This document shows, piece by piece, positions 44,701-59,700 of a stretch of DNA of 64,000 bases. The notes beneath the pieces were generated by a model. It was not told the origin of the DNA and did not search any database. It saw only the letters and a list, made by a program, of their open reading frames with translations. This DNA is from Eucommia ulmoides (lineage: Eukaryota > Streptophyta > Magnoliopsida > Garryales > Eucommiaceae): assembly GCA_016647705.1 (NCBI GenBank), contig CM028328.1, forward strand, positions 49,957,647 to 50,021,646, read 5' to 3'. Position 1 is the first letter of the stretch. Each line of letters begins with the position of its first letter. The position numbers and the translations under genes were made by a program.

Positions 44701-47700
44701 AATCACAAAAAATGGAGAATAATTCAGAACAATCTTTCATCAAATAGAATCATGTAACTGTTGAAAAATCATTCACAAATGAAAAAATATTGAGAACTTA
44801 ATGTAGAATCAACACATGAAGGACCCAACCATCTGAATGATCTAATCTAAAAGAATTTGATGCTTGAACATAGCCTGGGAAGCACTACAATGATGCTTTC
44901 TCAACTAACAATACTCACAATCTAAAGAAGATAATTGACGTAAACTAGGAACAAGTAACTTGAGATCGACAAGGTAGGGAAGACCTAGGCGACAGTGAAT
45001 CTGGTGGGTAGACGCAACAACAGGATAGAGATTGAGATTATTGCTGCTTTAAATTGCTGGTTTAAATTTGTTTTTGTTTGCATTGTGGATGCATTGCATT
45101 ACGTGGTAAATTCCGATTTTTGTGCTTTTGTGCACTATATACATTTATTTTTCATCTACTTTCTTAGTTTCTTCAAACATCTGATGTACCCATCATGGCC
45201 ACTTAATATTGCTTTTCTGTCCTGTTATCCGACATGCAATTGTTGCTTCTTTAAATTGTTGTCTTTTTCAGCATACAAGCATCTGTGACGAGTAGCACTG
45301 AGGCAACAAAAAGTAAAACATATATAAAAATGGAGAAAGAGAAGATATATTTGTATCTGAACCAATTCACTACAAAGGTTTGTATGCCATCTTGTTTCTT
45401 TTCATTCTTTTTAGAGCATTCCTTTTTCTTTTCATACTGACAATGTGTTTTCATTAGATTAAGGATTGAGGACAATTATCTTTTTCTTCTACAGGTTCCT
45501 ATTATGGTGGTCATGAAGGCCATGGGAATGGAGAGTGATCAGGAGGTTGTGCAGATGGTTGGAAGAGATCCTCGATTTGGGGCCCTACTTTTGCCATCTA
45601 TAGAGGTAAAATTTATGGGCATGGATAAAAAATTGTATAAATAAATTTTGGCTGCAACCGCTGATGATTTTTTCCCTTCCTTTCTTTTTTCTTTTCTTTT
45701 TGTCCTTTCGTCTTTTAATAGCTGCAACTGTCTGGAGAGTTTGAGAAAAGATAGATTATTCATGTTTTCTTAATTAATAGTCCTAGGTCATATATTCTTT
45801 TCTTCATCACATGTTGCCTGTGAGAAATCTGTGTCCCAGACATGTCATGAAATTTTGCTATCTGTCTTGAACTTGAAGTTGTCGAATTGTGGTTAGGAGC
45901 CCCAGCAGTGCATGATTCTTCTTGTTCTTCCACTTGCTGCGATGCAAAAGTAGACTAGGAAAATATTTTTGGTCTACTCCACGCAAGATCAGAACTTTTA
46001 CAATTAACATAAACTCTTTTTGGTCCTGTGATCCTCTGTAGCAGAACTACATGCTCTACAATATCCATTGACGGACTCATTTGTGTCACTGAAGTTAAAT
46101 GCAGTCATTTTCTCGTATGAATAAATAGTGCAAAATGGGAATATTGTAAGCGGTGCAAGCTAGTTAAAGTAAAGATCTTTTTTTTTTTTTTTGGTTTTGT
46201 GAGAGAGAATCAATCATGTCAATTTTTATGTGACAAGGCATTGCTCTCGTCTATAACACTATATTCAAGCTTTCAAACTCTTACGTTCCTTCAACTAAAT
46301 TATTGATCTTAAGGTTATTTTGAAAGTTAGGTCTAGGCCCAAGGCCTTAACAAGTCCTTGCTGTTGCTCCTTACCTTGCTCTTTCAATAAGTTGCGCACC
46401 TCATTGGATTGGATTCAAGTCACAAGGGCACGCAAGCACACTTAGTTAATAATCCTGTCAATTTGTGGTGCAAACATTATTCTTTTATAAAATTTGTGAT
46501 ATTTTTATGTATATAATACATTAAAATAGATTATTGAGTATTTTGAAATTTCTTTAACAAACAGTATCGAGTAAGTTGTTGTAATTAACTTGAATTTTAT
46601 TTAAAATAGAAGGCATTAGTCAGTTTGGGATTCCATGCCTTGATTTTTTTGAAGTTTTTTGTTAATTGCTTTTATGAAAGTTTGAAAAAAAAAGGGGATT
46701 ATTAACTAATTGGAATTCCATCCGTACATAATTTGCTTCGTGGTATAGTTTGGTTAATCTTTGTAGTTGATAATTTATGCACGTTAGTGTGTTTTTGACT
46801 CTTACATGTAAAAATATCATCTGAATACAATCTGTTCTTAGGTAGGCCTCAAAACTCAAATATATTATATAAAATATTTTTATATCGTAAATATTTGTAT
46901 AAATCTAAACTTGTATCACAATTCGATAAAGTTTGTGCCCGTGGCTTGCGCCTCACACTTGGGCACTAGGAGACTTTTGCGCCTAGTCGTGGCTTCAACT
47001 TTAAGTAATACTACTTACGGGTGAAGACCAAACTTCTAACAGACAACTACGTGGAGTCATGGACCATTATTAGAGTTATTGTTATTATTAAGGGTAGAAA
47101 AGACTTTTCTTTGCTTTCTAGATCTTTATATTGTAAGCTTATATAAGTTATCTTTCCTAGGTTTCTCTTGTACTTTGTATTCATTATTCACATATAATAA
47201 ACCCTAATCTCCTTTTCTCTTCTTTCTAGACTCTACGTTTATTCATTGATCTTCACTGTCTAAATCTCAAATTGAATTGTAAAGCCAACTCCTTACGGAA
47301 GTGTTTTTTTTACAAGATTTGCATAAAAAAAGTGCATGTGACAAAGAGTTACTAGTTGGAGGTTCTATGGCATACAATGATATTGAAATAGTAGGCTTAA
47401 TAATTGTGGTGACACTTCATGATTTGCAATAAGCTTTGAGTAATAACAAGTCTGGACTGTAAGAGGAGAGAGAGAAAGACATATTGACAAAATAATAGAG
47501 GCCAAGCTCAATTGTTGCTGAAAGATCATTAAAAGGTTTTTATTTACAATCCACGAGAGGACAAGGGTAGTTGGTGGAATATTTAATGCAAAAATAGCCA
47601 TTCAAGATTCAAATGTGTTCGGAAAGATTTGGACATTTGAATTCGTGATGTAGTCAACTTGTAGTGGGCCAGTTGAGCACGTTTGATTTTTCAGAAGTTC

Positions 47701-50700
47701 TGATATGAGGTAGTTGACTGCTTCATTAAGTAATTATATTCCACAAAGTAGTCGATTAAGCGACTTATGTCGCCAATTAGTGTAATTTTATCCCAGGGGA
47801 CGATGCCACCAAACAATAGGTCGTCTGAAGAAAACATGGGAAGAAGCAATTAGGAAGGACTTGACGACATCTAAATTTACGGGGAAGATTGTTCTAAACA
47901 AGCTCATTACTGTAAAAGGATCTATGAACAGATCCAGCTTAATGATGGAAGCTTGGTTGTGGTCTTTCTGCCATCCTGAACTATGAACTTCTTGACTTCC
48001 TGTACATGTGGTATCTTGCTCAATAGTAGTAGCTTTTGTGTCCTTATATTTTTGTTCTTTTACCTTTTATGAATTATAATCCTAAGTATTCGGTTCTCTA
48101 ATAACTTCATGGAATCCATACCAAGGTAAAGTCCTAACATTTTTACCTTGTCCTGACTCATCTCCCAGAGCACCATATTATTATGGCATAATTGTTTTAG
48201 CTACATGACTTCAAATGATGATGGGTAGGACACTTTTGTAATTGTAGTCATGACACACTAGAATTCTTGGAGGTCACTGAGGAATTCATCTACTATCAGT
48301 ATTCAACAATGTAAACCGTGCTTCCATGACCTGAAACTCCAGAAGGAGCTAGCTTGTTTTCCCTGGTTCCTCTACTATCTTCCTTTGACCCTTCACTTCA
48401 TAAGTTGACATGAAATTTAAGAACAATGTTGGTTATTCCTCTTGAATAAGTATAGCAATCTAGGACAACCGAACTAGATGCATCTGCAAAAGAAGAGGCC
48501 AAACCTTCTTTCTCTCTCTCTCTGTGGGAGGACTGCTTTACTTGAAATAGGATTGGCTGCGCTGTTGGTTTCCAATATTGACTTTTCCACTTCTGTAAAA
48601 TATCAATGGATACTATAGCCTCTTATTTCAAAGTTGCAAAATTTTCTAGAGGGACAAATTAGTATTGCTTGAAGGATGATATTCATTCTGGCTTGGCATT
48701 ATCTGCACTTTCTACCTTTTTTCTCTTTATTTTTTTTGTGATGCAACGAGGATATATTCAACTACTACTACATAAAAATGGTCATTTTCGTACTATATTC
48801 CTAATTGTAATAGAATGCCATCAAGTTTAGCTCAATATTGTTTTAATTATGGCCTTCGGTTTCGGTATGATGTAAGAACGGTCATGGCATATGTCACTTT
48901 GATTCCAAGTGTACTAAATTAACTTTGCTACTTTTAGAACAAGCATTAACTTAAATTGTTTCTTTCGAAATGTAGAGTATGGAGAATATGAATTGACTAA
49001 TTAAGTGATAAAGTGCAACTAATCTAAGATTGGCTCTGCAATAGTTAGATAAAATGAAAGCATTTTTACATGGAGACTTGGGAGAGGAATTATATGTATA
49101 GAAATTCCTCAAGGATGTGGTTCCTGAGCTACAGAAGAGAAGACTTACTAAAAAAGGGTAGTCCAATGCGCGAAGGCTCCTGCTATTACGGGTCTGGAGA
49201 GAGTCAGATGTTTGCAGTCTAAATCCTGTATACAGAGAGATTGTTTCCAAAATTTGAACCCGGAACCTTCAAATTACAATTGAGCTACCTTAACACTATA
49301 CCCAAGGATCACCCTCCAGAGAAGGCCAACTAATTTTGAAAACATTTGTTACGAATTAAAACGATTGCCTCGAGTTTGATTCAACAAGTTTGAGGGAAGG
49401 GTTTGGATTGAATACAATTATCGCTTTGCTGATAACATTTTATTTATTAGATAATTCTAGGAGAAAATTACTATTCTTATAGAGTATGCTGAGTTGCTGA
49501 CGGGATAGTTGTTTCTTGGGATAAAAGTTGCAGACCTAACAAAGGTATGTTTTTATGAGAAGGAAATGTGTTCATCTTTTTGGTAGAGGCTAGGATGTGG
49601 ACTGCCCAACTGAAGCTAGTCATCTTCTTTAAAGTACGCGGTTGCGGTGTTTAAGTGAGATATAAGGAACTTTTGGGGAAGTTAATATTTCTCATAGTTG
49701 ACCTGATATTTTATATGCAACAAATGTTATCAGTCAAGTTTGTGCTTGAGCCCATTCTTCTCATATGAAGGACTGACTATTGGAATTTGATGTACTAGCA
49801 GAGGGTATATTTTTTCCACCCACGATAATCATTTGAAAATTGGGAATTCTCGTTTGTGCTGATTGGGCCAGTTCAATTGAGGACAAAAGATCTACTCTTT
49901 TGAATTAATGCTTTCTGGGGGAATTTGATTGCTTTGCAGAGTAATTAGGCAATTTTAGCATGTTTAAGTGAAGATTGAGTATTTCAGCTAACATACAAGG
50001 TGTCTGTTCTGGTTACATATTTTGTTCAATTTTGTTGGAGTTGATAATAATAATCCGAATGACTTTATTGTGGTTATGAGTTTGCCATCAGCATTGCACA
50101 TATGGTTCAACAAGATTCAAATAGATAAAAGAAAAGCATTTAGGAGAATATCAACTCTTGGGTAGTTCACATTTTTTTTGCCAACTAAAATAATGAACCT
50201 GCACATGTATTTCATCGAGGGTCAAAGAGTTTATGTCTTTTCATTCAGTATTTAAGTTCAAATGAGATATATTATGTGAAAATTTGGATGGAAGTTTTGA
50301 GAGTATTTAGATGGTTAGTTATTTCTTGCGGGGGTACTATATTCGGTATTTTCTTTCTAACCTATGTACCTAGCTGAAAAAAAAACTAGGGCATGTATGC
50401 GATTAAACACATTCTACAACAGTCATATCGATTCTTCTTTTTTTCTTGTTTGCTCTTTTCTTCTTTTCTGTCTTCTTCGTAAAAAGCACCACTCTTACTG
50501 TAGAGTAGTTCCTTAGATGTTGAACTTTCAGTGAATTGAATTCAAAATCAAATCGATTCAATCCAAACTCTATTTCTCTATAATAGCCACTCTGAAAATT
50601 CTATCCAGATTCGCTATTTGAGGAACCAACATTGGATTTAGAAAAGTTAATGCAATTAATATGGCAGAAACTATCAAAGTCTCCTTCAAATGTAAAGGAC

Positions 50701-53700
50701 GTCTCATTAAATAAAGATAATCCAAAAGTACAGTTGAATTTAATTTTTTTTTTTCCCAAAAGGTAATATTTTATTAAAAACCGGAAGAAAATACCATCAC
50801 CAAAGGGGCATGCCCCTGCAAACAAACACCAACAAACAACCAACACAGACAAAAAACTAAACGAGCTGCACAAAGTGAATGCCTGATTGTGGCCTACATG
50901 GTTATTGCAGTTTCCTTCTTTACATGTCCGATAATAAGGTGAATACCTGTGATGAAATAATAAAAGGTTTGCAATAGTCATCAAGAAACAAGGGATGTAT
51001 GATGCTTGGTAGAAGAAAACATCTGAAAAAGATTGGGCTCCTGTTTTGATGAATGATAGTTTCTAAAAAGATCGTGCTCATGTTGTCTTAAAATTTTGTT
51101 TTTCTTACTTCTGATCATGCTTTTGCTAAGATTACTTCACTTAAACCTTCTATCGAAGAAATAATACTCCCTCCATCCAAATCTATCGTCACATTTGACT
51201 TTGCACAAAGTTTTAGGTAGTATTTGAATAATTTTTACTTTAATATATTTCCTTTATTGGGAGTGGTGTTAGGTGATAAAAACTTTTTGAAATTTGAATG
51301 TATGGTGGAGAGGAGAGTTATTTCGAGAAAAGTGATAATGTATATTTGTTAAAAAAGAAAGATGACAATTAATTTGGCACATCCTAAAAAGGAAAATAGG
51401 ACAATTAGTTTGGGACAGAGGGAGTATTAAGTTGTGTATATGGTTTGCGAAGTTGAAGAATAACTACTACAACATTTCTTATTTTAACCAAAATCTCTCT
51501 CAACGAATGCAATACATACTACAATTCTCTAAAATGTATGGAGGCTTCTGGCTTGCTTCAGCCAACCATTTAAACCTCTGAAAGTTTGACATCTTCTGCA
51601 CCTGTCCTTTTCATGTGTCTATGATCTGATGCAATTCAAAAGCAGTTTATGCATGTATAGATATTTTTGTGGCCTGTTATAGATATTCAAATGATGCTGT
51701 CTTCTCTTTTTAATATGGCCGATTGCTTTATTATTTCTTGACCCCTTTAATGTTAACTGAGTGTTTGCTTTGTTTTAGTTTGGCTTTCGAAACTTAATTC
51801 CTTGGTGCTATGTTTCTAGTTTATTGCTATTCTTATTTTTTTCCCATCATTGCTGTTGCCGCGCTGCAGGAATGTGCGAGCAATGAAGTGTATACACAAC
51901 ATCAAGCGCTGGATTTCCTCGAGGGGAAGGTTTGCCTTTAATGTTTATTTGTGTCAAAAAGGCTGACCAACTTCGTATTACAAAGAGGCAAAAATGTTCA
52001 CTAAGAAGTGAAGAAATATGTATATAGAGATGGAAATCTCCTTTACATGCCACCGCTGTGAAGAAAACAATAGGCACACGATATTTATTAGAAAAGAAAT
52101 CTACACACCGCATTTATTTATCATATTCTTTTTTGGTAGTGGAATTGGGAGATCTGAGTATATGTGTAAGTCAAGAAACATAATTTAAATTTCAACGAGC
52201 ATTTTATTGGTATGTATGTAACAAAAATTAGTTCTACCCAAAAATGATAGTTGGATTTGTTAGTTGAATTCCTTTTATGTACATATGTACCACGATATTC
52301 GCATTTAACTACTGAAGTAAGCTACGTCTTGACAAGTTCCGTCATTTAAGTTTTGGTTTCCTTGCTAGGGTAGAAATTACAAAGATGTGCTCAATTCAGA
52401 AAATGATGACGATAAAGAAGATCCTATATCACCTCAGTAGTCTAATGGGAAGGTTTTAACTTTTAAGCGTATTAGTATGTTTATGGGACCTAATAGAGGA
52501 CTCAAGTTAGCACTTGTGGGGAAAGACCTACTGTGTTACATGTGGTATTTGAGTTGACCTAGATTCGCAAAACCAAGGTGACCATTGGTTTGTGATCTTT
52601 ACCATCGCAAGGTCATGAAACTGTAATGAGGGAAATTGAAGTGAACCACATCCGACATTAATAATCTAACAAGGATGTCTAGGGCATATATGTAGATTGG
52701 AAGAGAACCAATTGATGACTTCTGCTAGCACTTTTTGTTCTGGGATCCATGGTGATAAATAGTAATCCTGGGAAACTGTACCCTAAGCGATTGAATCTAG
52801 CTGCTTACAACAAATATTCTCCAAAAAAGACACTTCTCCTCCTGGTGCAGTATGCAGCCTCTGAGTAGAAATGAATATCTTATATTTAAATTTAAAGAGA
52901 AAGAAGTACTTTTTCATGTAACCTTTATGTTTCCTGGTTCGCTGACTAGAATCCTGTTCACATGGGAAACTGTCTTTTCATTTAGTCCTGTTGCAGTAAG
53001 TTGTTTTGCCTCACTGAAGTGGTATGAGCTATGCTGGAAAAGAAGGGTCTATTCAAACAACTCTTATACAAATTCTGTAATATCATGATGCTCTAGTTAG
53101 GAAGTGCTTCTGCTTTTTCCCGCTGTTTGATATTTTGTGGGATAAATTTTCCAGCATTTTATGGACGCATCAATGCTTTTAAAGCAGTGTTGTCATGTAA
53201 TTTTGGCTAATATGTTTCTTATACGAGTGTCTAAAAACTGTGTCTAGTTAAGATATTGACCTTTTTCTGTTAACTCGGTAGATCTTTTTTTTTTTCTTTT
53301 CTTTAGATTATCTGAAAACTATTAATAATTTTTCTTCTTCTTTAGATTATTCGAAGATCTTTTTTTTTTTTCTTTAGATTATCTGAAAACTATTAATAAT
53401 TTTCTTCTTCTTTAGATTATTCGAAAACTATTAGTAAGTATAATTCATGGACATTAAGTCCTAATTAAAGAAAACGCCAACTTAAACACATGAAATTGGC
53501 TGCTGTTATGATCTTCTATAATTCGTGTTCCCTAGTGGCTGGAGGGATGGGTTTCCATGCATTTTGTGGACACATTAATGCTTTAAATATTGCTTTGCCA
53601 TATAAATGTTGGTTGTCTGAAACTCAGTGTAGTTTGGCCTCGTGAGGGTTTCTGTTAACCTAAAAGCACAGTTTTCTTTTCTTCATATCATCGGAAAACG

Positions 53701-56700
53701 GCCAATTGATATGATTCATGAACATGGGAACTCTTGTGAAGCCCTATTCGAAGGAAACGCTAACTCAAATGCATGTAACTGGCTGTAATTGTGATCTTAT
53801 GTTAATTATGTTCCCTAGTTGCATGATAGTGTCAATAACAATTTCTTGTTGCTTACCAAAAAAAACAAAACAAAAAAAACAATTACTTATTTGTCATGAA
53901 TTAGGAACCTCGTGGACTAAGAGAGAAGATAGAAAGAGGAAGATTGAGATAATTAAGAGGATAAGAGGAGAAGGATCAAGACTTGTCTGAGATGTGGATA
54001 GAATAAAGACAATTATTGGAGTTACAATAGGCTAACTGCTGATTTTTGAAGGCGAGAGCTAGAATTGTTCGTACATTAGACTTGGCTGTTCTAAGCTTTT
54101 AAACTTGAACAGGTTGAGAAGTTTCTGACTTCTGCCTTGGGGGCTTCAGGCTTTACAAATCTCTCTCTGGGAGAGGCATCCTTGTTGGTTATTTTTTTTA
54201 GGGGAACCTCGGCTATGTTAGGAGAGCTTTATTGATAAATCCAAAGAATACAAAACTCAGGGGGGAGGGGGGTGTGATACTAGACCTTTGAAAAGAATGA
54301 AAACAACAAATAACGTAACCAAAAATAAAAAAACTCAATAAAAAAATATGACTTAAAAAATTCCTTTAATCTTCCGAATGTTAGGGAAACAAAATTTGTC
54401 TAGTCTTAAGCATCTAGGAACAGTCGCCGGACATTTTGATTCAGACCAGAAGGTCCGATTAAATCCCCCATTTTCTAGCTTAAAAAATAAGTGAGCAGCC
54501 GTATTAGCTTCTTTGTAGTAGTGAGAAATAGAAGCATGCACTTTAGAAACCAGTTCCTTTATATTCTCAGTCTTTCACTTTTACGCTTTTATAGCCACCT
54601 ACCACCGTCTTCACCAATATCTAACCAAATTCTACTGTGGGTTGTTAGCCAGAAGATTGATTTCCAGACAGCCTCTGGCCACACTTGGCCTAGTTGATTT
54701 TAGCTTGGGTGTGTCCACTGATAAATATTTTCCCAACATGCCTTAGAATCGCTCGCAAATATCTTTAAAGGGGTATATGCGGAACGGAAACCCATATTGG
54801 AACCCCTGAGGGCTCAAGACCTGTCTTGAAAAATAACATCCACTTGAAGAACCAGAACAAAAAGTCTTCGATCTAGGTATTGTCACGAAATTTAACATGT
54901 ACATAATCTTCACGTACATCAAATCTAATCAAATGTATCTGGGATCTAATAAAGCAATAGGAATTCATCTGTGAGATCCAATTTGGTGGAGATGAACCTT
55001 TTTTATCACCCAAGAGAAGGCCTGCCATACTAACACTTCCCAAATAAAGCCTGTTTGAGGGGAGAACATGAGCGAGAAACTTCTTCTTTAGTCCAATATA
55101 TTGCGGGTTCAACATTAATAAACACAAACTTTGGGGCCAAAGTTAGGGAGTGGGGACCATATTAAAGGAACAGAAACTTCAGAAGCAGCGCTTCCGCTAG
55201 ACAAATTTTGAGACTTGGATGCACCAGCAGTGAAGCTCGCTGCTCTGTTTGAATCATTATAGTTGGTTTAGAGGAAAGATCCGAAGGTGGGAGGAGATAG
55301 CTCTGCGGTTTTGGGAGGGGAGGGTGAAGGGCAGGGGGTTGTGTTCCTGGTGGAGGAGAAGTAGCTATGGGCTGCAAATAAGATGACCTAATCCGGGACA
55401 TTTTCCTCAACCACCTATATGAGGATATCAAGATGTTTAAAATTATTGTTAGTCTCAACTAGTATGAAAATGTTGAGACGTTTGCATTGTTAGCCTTGTG
55501 TATTCATTTTGCTCAGTTGAAATTAATGCATGCTGATTATAAAGTGATAAGAACTTTATGTTCTCTATGATTGTGTGTCGTTTGCTTGTGTGAGTCCTGC
55601 ATTCTTCATGAAGCAATATAATGGTCGCAATGAAAGAGTTGATATGTTCTCTATTTCATAATAAACCTCTTATTGATACTTTTATGCATGCTTTCAAACA
55701 TTTAATAATATGGAATTTTTTTCTTTTTGTTTTTTTTTGTGTGCCATTGCTTATCTGCAGGTTAAAAGATTACCATTCTCTAGTGCTTCCGTTGAAAAGG
55801 TTCCCTCTTGTATGCTCTTCATATATTTTCTTTTGTTTCTTGCCTAAATGCTGAGGTTCGGATTCCTGTTTAGCATGTGGATTCATCATGATTTATCTTA
55901 ATCCATTCCCCATATTATGATAGGGAGGTAGAGCTCTAGGAATTCTTCGTGATATATTTGTTGCCAATGTCCCAGTAAGTTCTCTTTAAAATTAAATTTT
56001 CAGACACTTTCAATATTTTAGCCACTGAAACTTTCCAAATAGTTTGTTACATCTGGATCTTTCTTGTTTGTTTGTGAAGGTGCGTCACCAAAATTTCCGT
56101 CCGAAATGCATATATGTTGCAGTAATGCTAAGACGCATGTTAGAAGCGATTTTAAACAAGGATGCAATGGATGACAAGGTAACTAAAAGTACTTCCAACT
56201 AAAATTATTTTTTTGTTATTCTTTATAACTTATGGTGATTGGAGATTTGGCTCACAAGGGTATACTTCTACCTGATGGATCCAGTACCCTGAACTTTACA
56301 GTCAAGATCTTCTTGTTGTCTCATGAAATCCATTTGAAGAATGCTAAAGCTTGCTTGCATCATAAAAATTACATGATTGTCCAATTTATTTGAGGGTGAT
56401 TTTGATAGTTACAGTACCCTTAAACTATAACCATTTTATTTGAATATGCTCATTGGAATTCCAATGACCAACATTACTCAATGATGGTGTGATGTGCTTG
56501 AAGCATGAAGACTGTATATGTCGTTTTTGGCATTGCATGGCAGTATGGCATAAACCTTTTCGGTGGAAGACACTTCAGCACATTTCTTTGGTTGAAATTC
56601 AGTATGTAGTCTGTTAATCAAAAAGTCCGGTTTTATGGGATGTTGTACTGGCGATCTTGTTTAGGGTCTTACAGTTGGAGGGGAGTAGTTAAAGGCATGC

Positions 56701-59700
56701 ATTTGCAGAATAGGAAGGCACGCCCAGATAATTCAGAGATCATGGCATTGAGTTTTGTATGTGTTGTATCTAGAAATTTTTACTACAGTTGTCTACAAAT
56801 TGTTCTCTTAAGCCCCTAGATCTACTAGCATTGGCAAAACCATTGTGGCTCGGACCACCATTTTCTTTTTATGTTTGCAGAGGACTGATAGGGTTAGGGG
56901 TTACAAAGAAATTATTAGGATTTATTTGGCATGTGCAAAGAAGCTGCCTTTCCCAGTCTTTGTTGGACTATTGTGAATTTAAGGTTGCGTTTGGGTAAGG
57001 GATTTGATAAATCCAAGGGATTTGTGGAATGAAGGGATTTCAAAATTCAGAATTTTGAAATCCCTTCATTTCACAAATTCCTTGTTTGGATAATTATTTA
57101 AACTGAAGTATTTAGATAAGAGATTTGAAGTTTGGTTCTATTTTTTTATACCATTTCTTAAAAAAAAAAAAAAAAACAAAAAAAAAACACAAAACGATGA
57201 AGACGATGAACAGTGAACAAAGAAACCCTAAATTTGAAGAAGCAAACGACGACGAAATCGAACCCTGTTGCCATCGCCAAACACAAAAGACGTTCAATCG
57301 AAATCCAATTTTGTTTGATTTTGTTTTCGAAATCAATCAAAACCCTAATTTGAAGAAGCAAACGACGACGAAATCCGCCAACCATTCGCTGTTCGTCGTC
57401 GTTCGATTTTGAAATCGAAATTGATTTCGTTTTTGACTTCGAGAATCACGGACGAACGGGTGTTCAGGGGCAAAGAAGCAAACGGGGACGAACAAGGTGT
57501 TCGCCATCACTACGAAATCGGACCCTACTGCCATTGCCAAACACACAGAGCTCGAACCTGTTCTTTGGTTTCAATTTCGATTTCGAAAACGAAATCAAAA
57601 TCAATTGAAACCCTTTCGATTGATTTCGATTTGGTTTTCGAAATCAATCAAAAACCTAGTTTGAAGAAGCAGTCGATGGCCAGATCGGAAGCACACGATG
57701 AAGAAGCGTTGAATGAGAAAAAAAAAAGAGAATGGGAAGGATTTCTCAAATTCAACCTCTCTCAAAATCATTTCAAAATCCTTCCATTTACTCAAAAAAG
57801 AATTTGAGAAATCCTTTCTCTTATTACCCAAACAAAGGATTTGCCAAAAAAGGATTTCAAAATCCCCTAACTAAATGAAATTCCTCCTACAAATCCTCTA
57901 TCCAAACACAACCTAAAGGAATCAATATGCAGTTGACCAGGAATAAGAGTGCTGCTTGTTGCTACAGTCTATTTATGTGTGTTTATCTCTTAATTTGTAT
58001 TTTCTTTATTTGAGAACTCGTCGTCCTTTGATGAACTCCTCTTTATCTATGTCATTTCCTCAATGATAAGTCCTATACGGGGGGGTTTGATGAGACATAC
58101 AACTAAATAAGTTAGGTGCTTATTAAACGAAAATGGTTGAAAATACAAGTAACGGCATGTTTGGTAGGCTATAATGGAATTGGAATGCGATTCCATTACC
58201 GCCTATCAAACATGCTATTTGGTTCTCACTTGATAAAACAAACATTTCTAAAATAACTGATATTTAAATAGCTACTCTCTTAATGCTTCACGCTTAAATG
58301 CACTCAAATATTGAATTTTTCTTATTTTTCCAAATATTGAACTTTACAATGTTGGGTTTGATTTTTTTTATACCAAATAATATCCACCTAATTGGTTTTT
58401 TAGTAATATTTTATTTAATTTTATATACAAATAATACTCCTATGTAATATTCTTCTTTGCCCATGCGTATTTTTTTTTATACCTAAAGCGCGTAAAGTAA
58501 CATTTAATTGGATTACCAAAATACCCCAAATAACATTGGGATAATTTTAGTTACTTCAAAGTTAATGAAAGTGTAATTTTTAAAATACATATCAATGCCT
58601 TGTGTCCAAGTTAAATTGTCATTTTTTTAAAATACCTAAAATGCCCTTAAGTAACATGTCAATTGAGTTCCAAAAATATCCTTCGTAATTGAAATACTTC
58701 AACTATTTTTTTGTAGAAGTCAATCCATTTAAATTTTTTGAATGCCCTAAGTCCCTTGCGACACGATTCTAGACAAGGCCCCTGTTAATTTAATTGAAAA
58801 ATTAGCCCCAGTTAAAGTTCTGTAACTTCAAAGAAAACAAGTGACTTAAATGAAATTATTTAATTTATAGTAGATTTAGTAGACCTTCAATGTGGAAAAC
58901 ATGATTATTTTTTGAAATTTTGAGCGTTGTGCCAATAAAGTTAACTCAGTTGATTCTACCTTTAAATCAAAATTGCATATTTAGTAGACATTTAACGTGA
59001 ACATTAGTAGACATTTAACGTGAACAATATATTATTTTATTCTTTTATATATCTTGAACTCTAAAACAATTTTAATGTAATGCAATATTGTGTTTTACAT
59101 TGAGATTTTATTTTTATTTTTTGATATTATGAATATCTTGTTTTCTATGATTTTTTAATAATAATAATATGTTTTAACAATTTATCTGTAATATATCAAT
59201 TATTTAATCAATTATGTCAATATTTAAGTTTAACTTAAGTAATAAATGGTATATTTGACAAACTAAGAAGGTTTATAGAGGAATCTTGGCAGAGCATGGG
59301 AAGATTTATAAAACCATTTTTTAAAATCAACGTTCTGTTTTCAATGTTTAACTTTTTGGCTTTATCAACACACCTATGTTCTTGGATGATTTGGAACTTT
59401 ATGCAGAAGGACAATCTTACCTTTTGGTGTGATACTTAACATTAAAAGAAGGGAAGATAATGGACATTGGAAGAGATTTGGGAGTGATTGCACATTGGTT
59501 CCAGAATTAAAATCAGGAGTGTACGTTCTTCGACTAAAGATCGATGGCTGTTTTGGGAAGCCGAGCTTCCGGTTCCCCTGATATTTTAGTAGATAAACTT
59601 AAACATGGAGATTAAAGGAATTGAATTGGCTTTAGGATATGGTGATACTACTAGAGTAAAAAAGGACCCAATTATAGGCTGCGGAAGTGGGCTGCGCTAT

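Larger units (their letters stand above)
42611..45271 (+). other. NRPC2 intron 8, 2.7 kb, with retroelement pieces
   Basis: GT-AG intron with a short LTR plus primer-binding site (43,053-43,169, minus) and a copia integrase fossil (44,240-45,010, minus). No other genes were seen between them. Confidence 0.85.
45606..51869 (+). other. NRPC2 intron 10, 6.3 kb, repeat-bearing
   Basis: GT-AG intron with a LINE fragment (47,800-47,960), a copia fragment holding an Au SINE (49,000-50,350), an L1 3' end (50,741-50,990) and a Stowaway MITE (51,167-51,424). The stretches 45,606-47,790 and 47,970-48,990 show no recognisable feature. Confidence 0.85.
51930..55760 (+). other. NRPC2 intron 11, 3.8 kb
   Basis: GT-AG intron with a tandem duplication at 53,287-53,430 and an L1-like minus-strand fragment at 54,192-55,460. 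The stretch 51,930-53,280 shows no recognisable feature, and neither does 53,440-54,190. Confidence 0.85.

Noticed and set aside
57125..57831. Several overlapping ORFs of 70-130 codons on both strands
   Set aside because: They are in the interior repeats of a TIR element, with no known domain.
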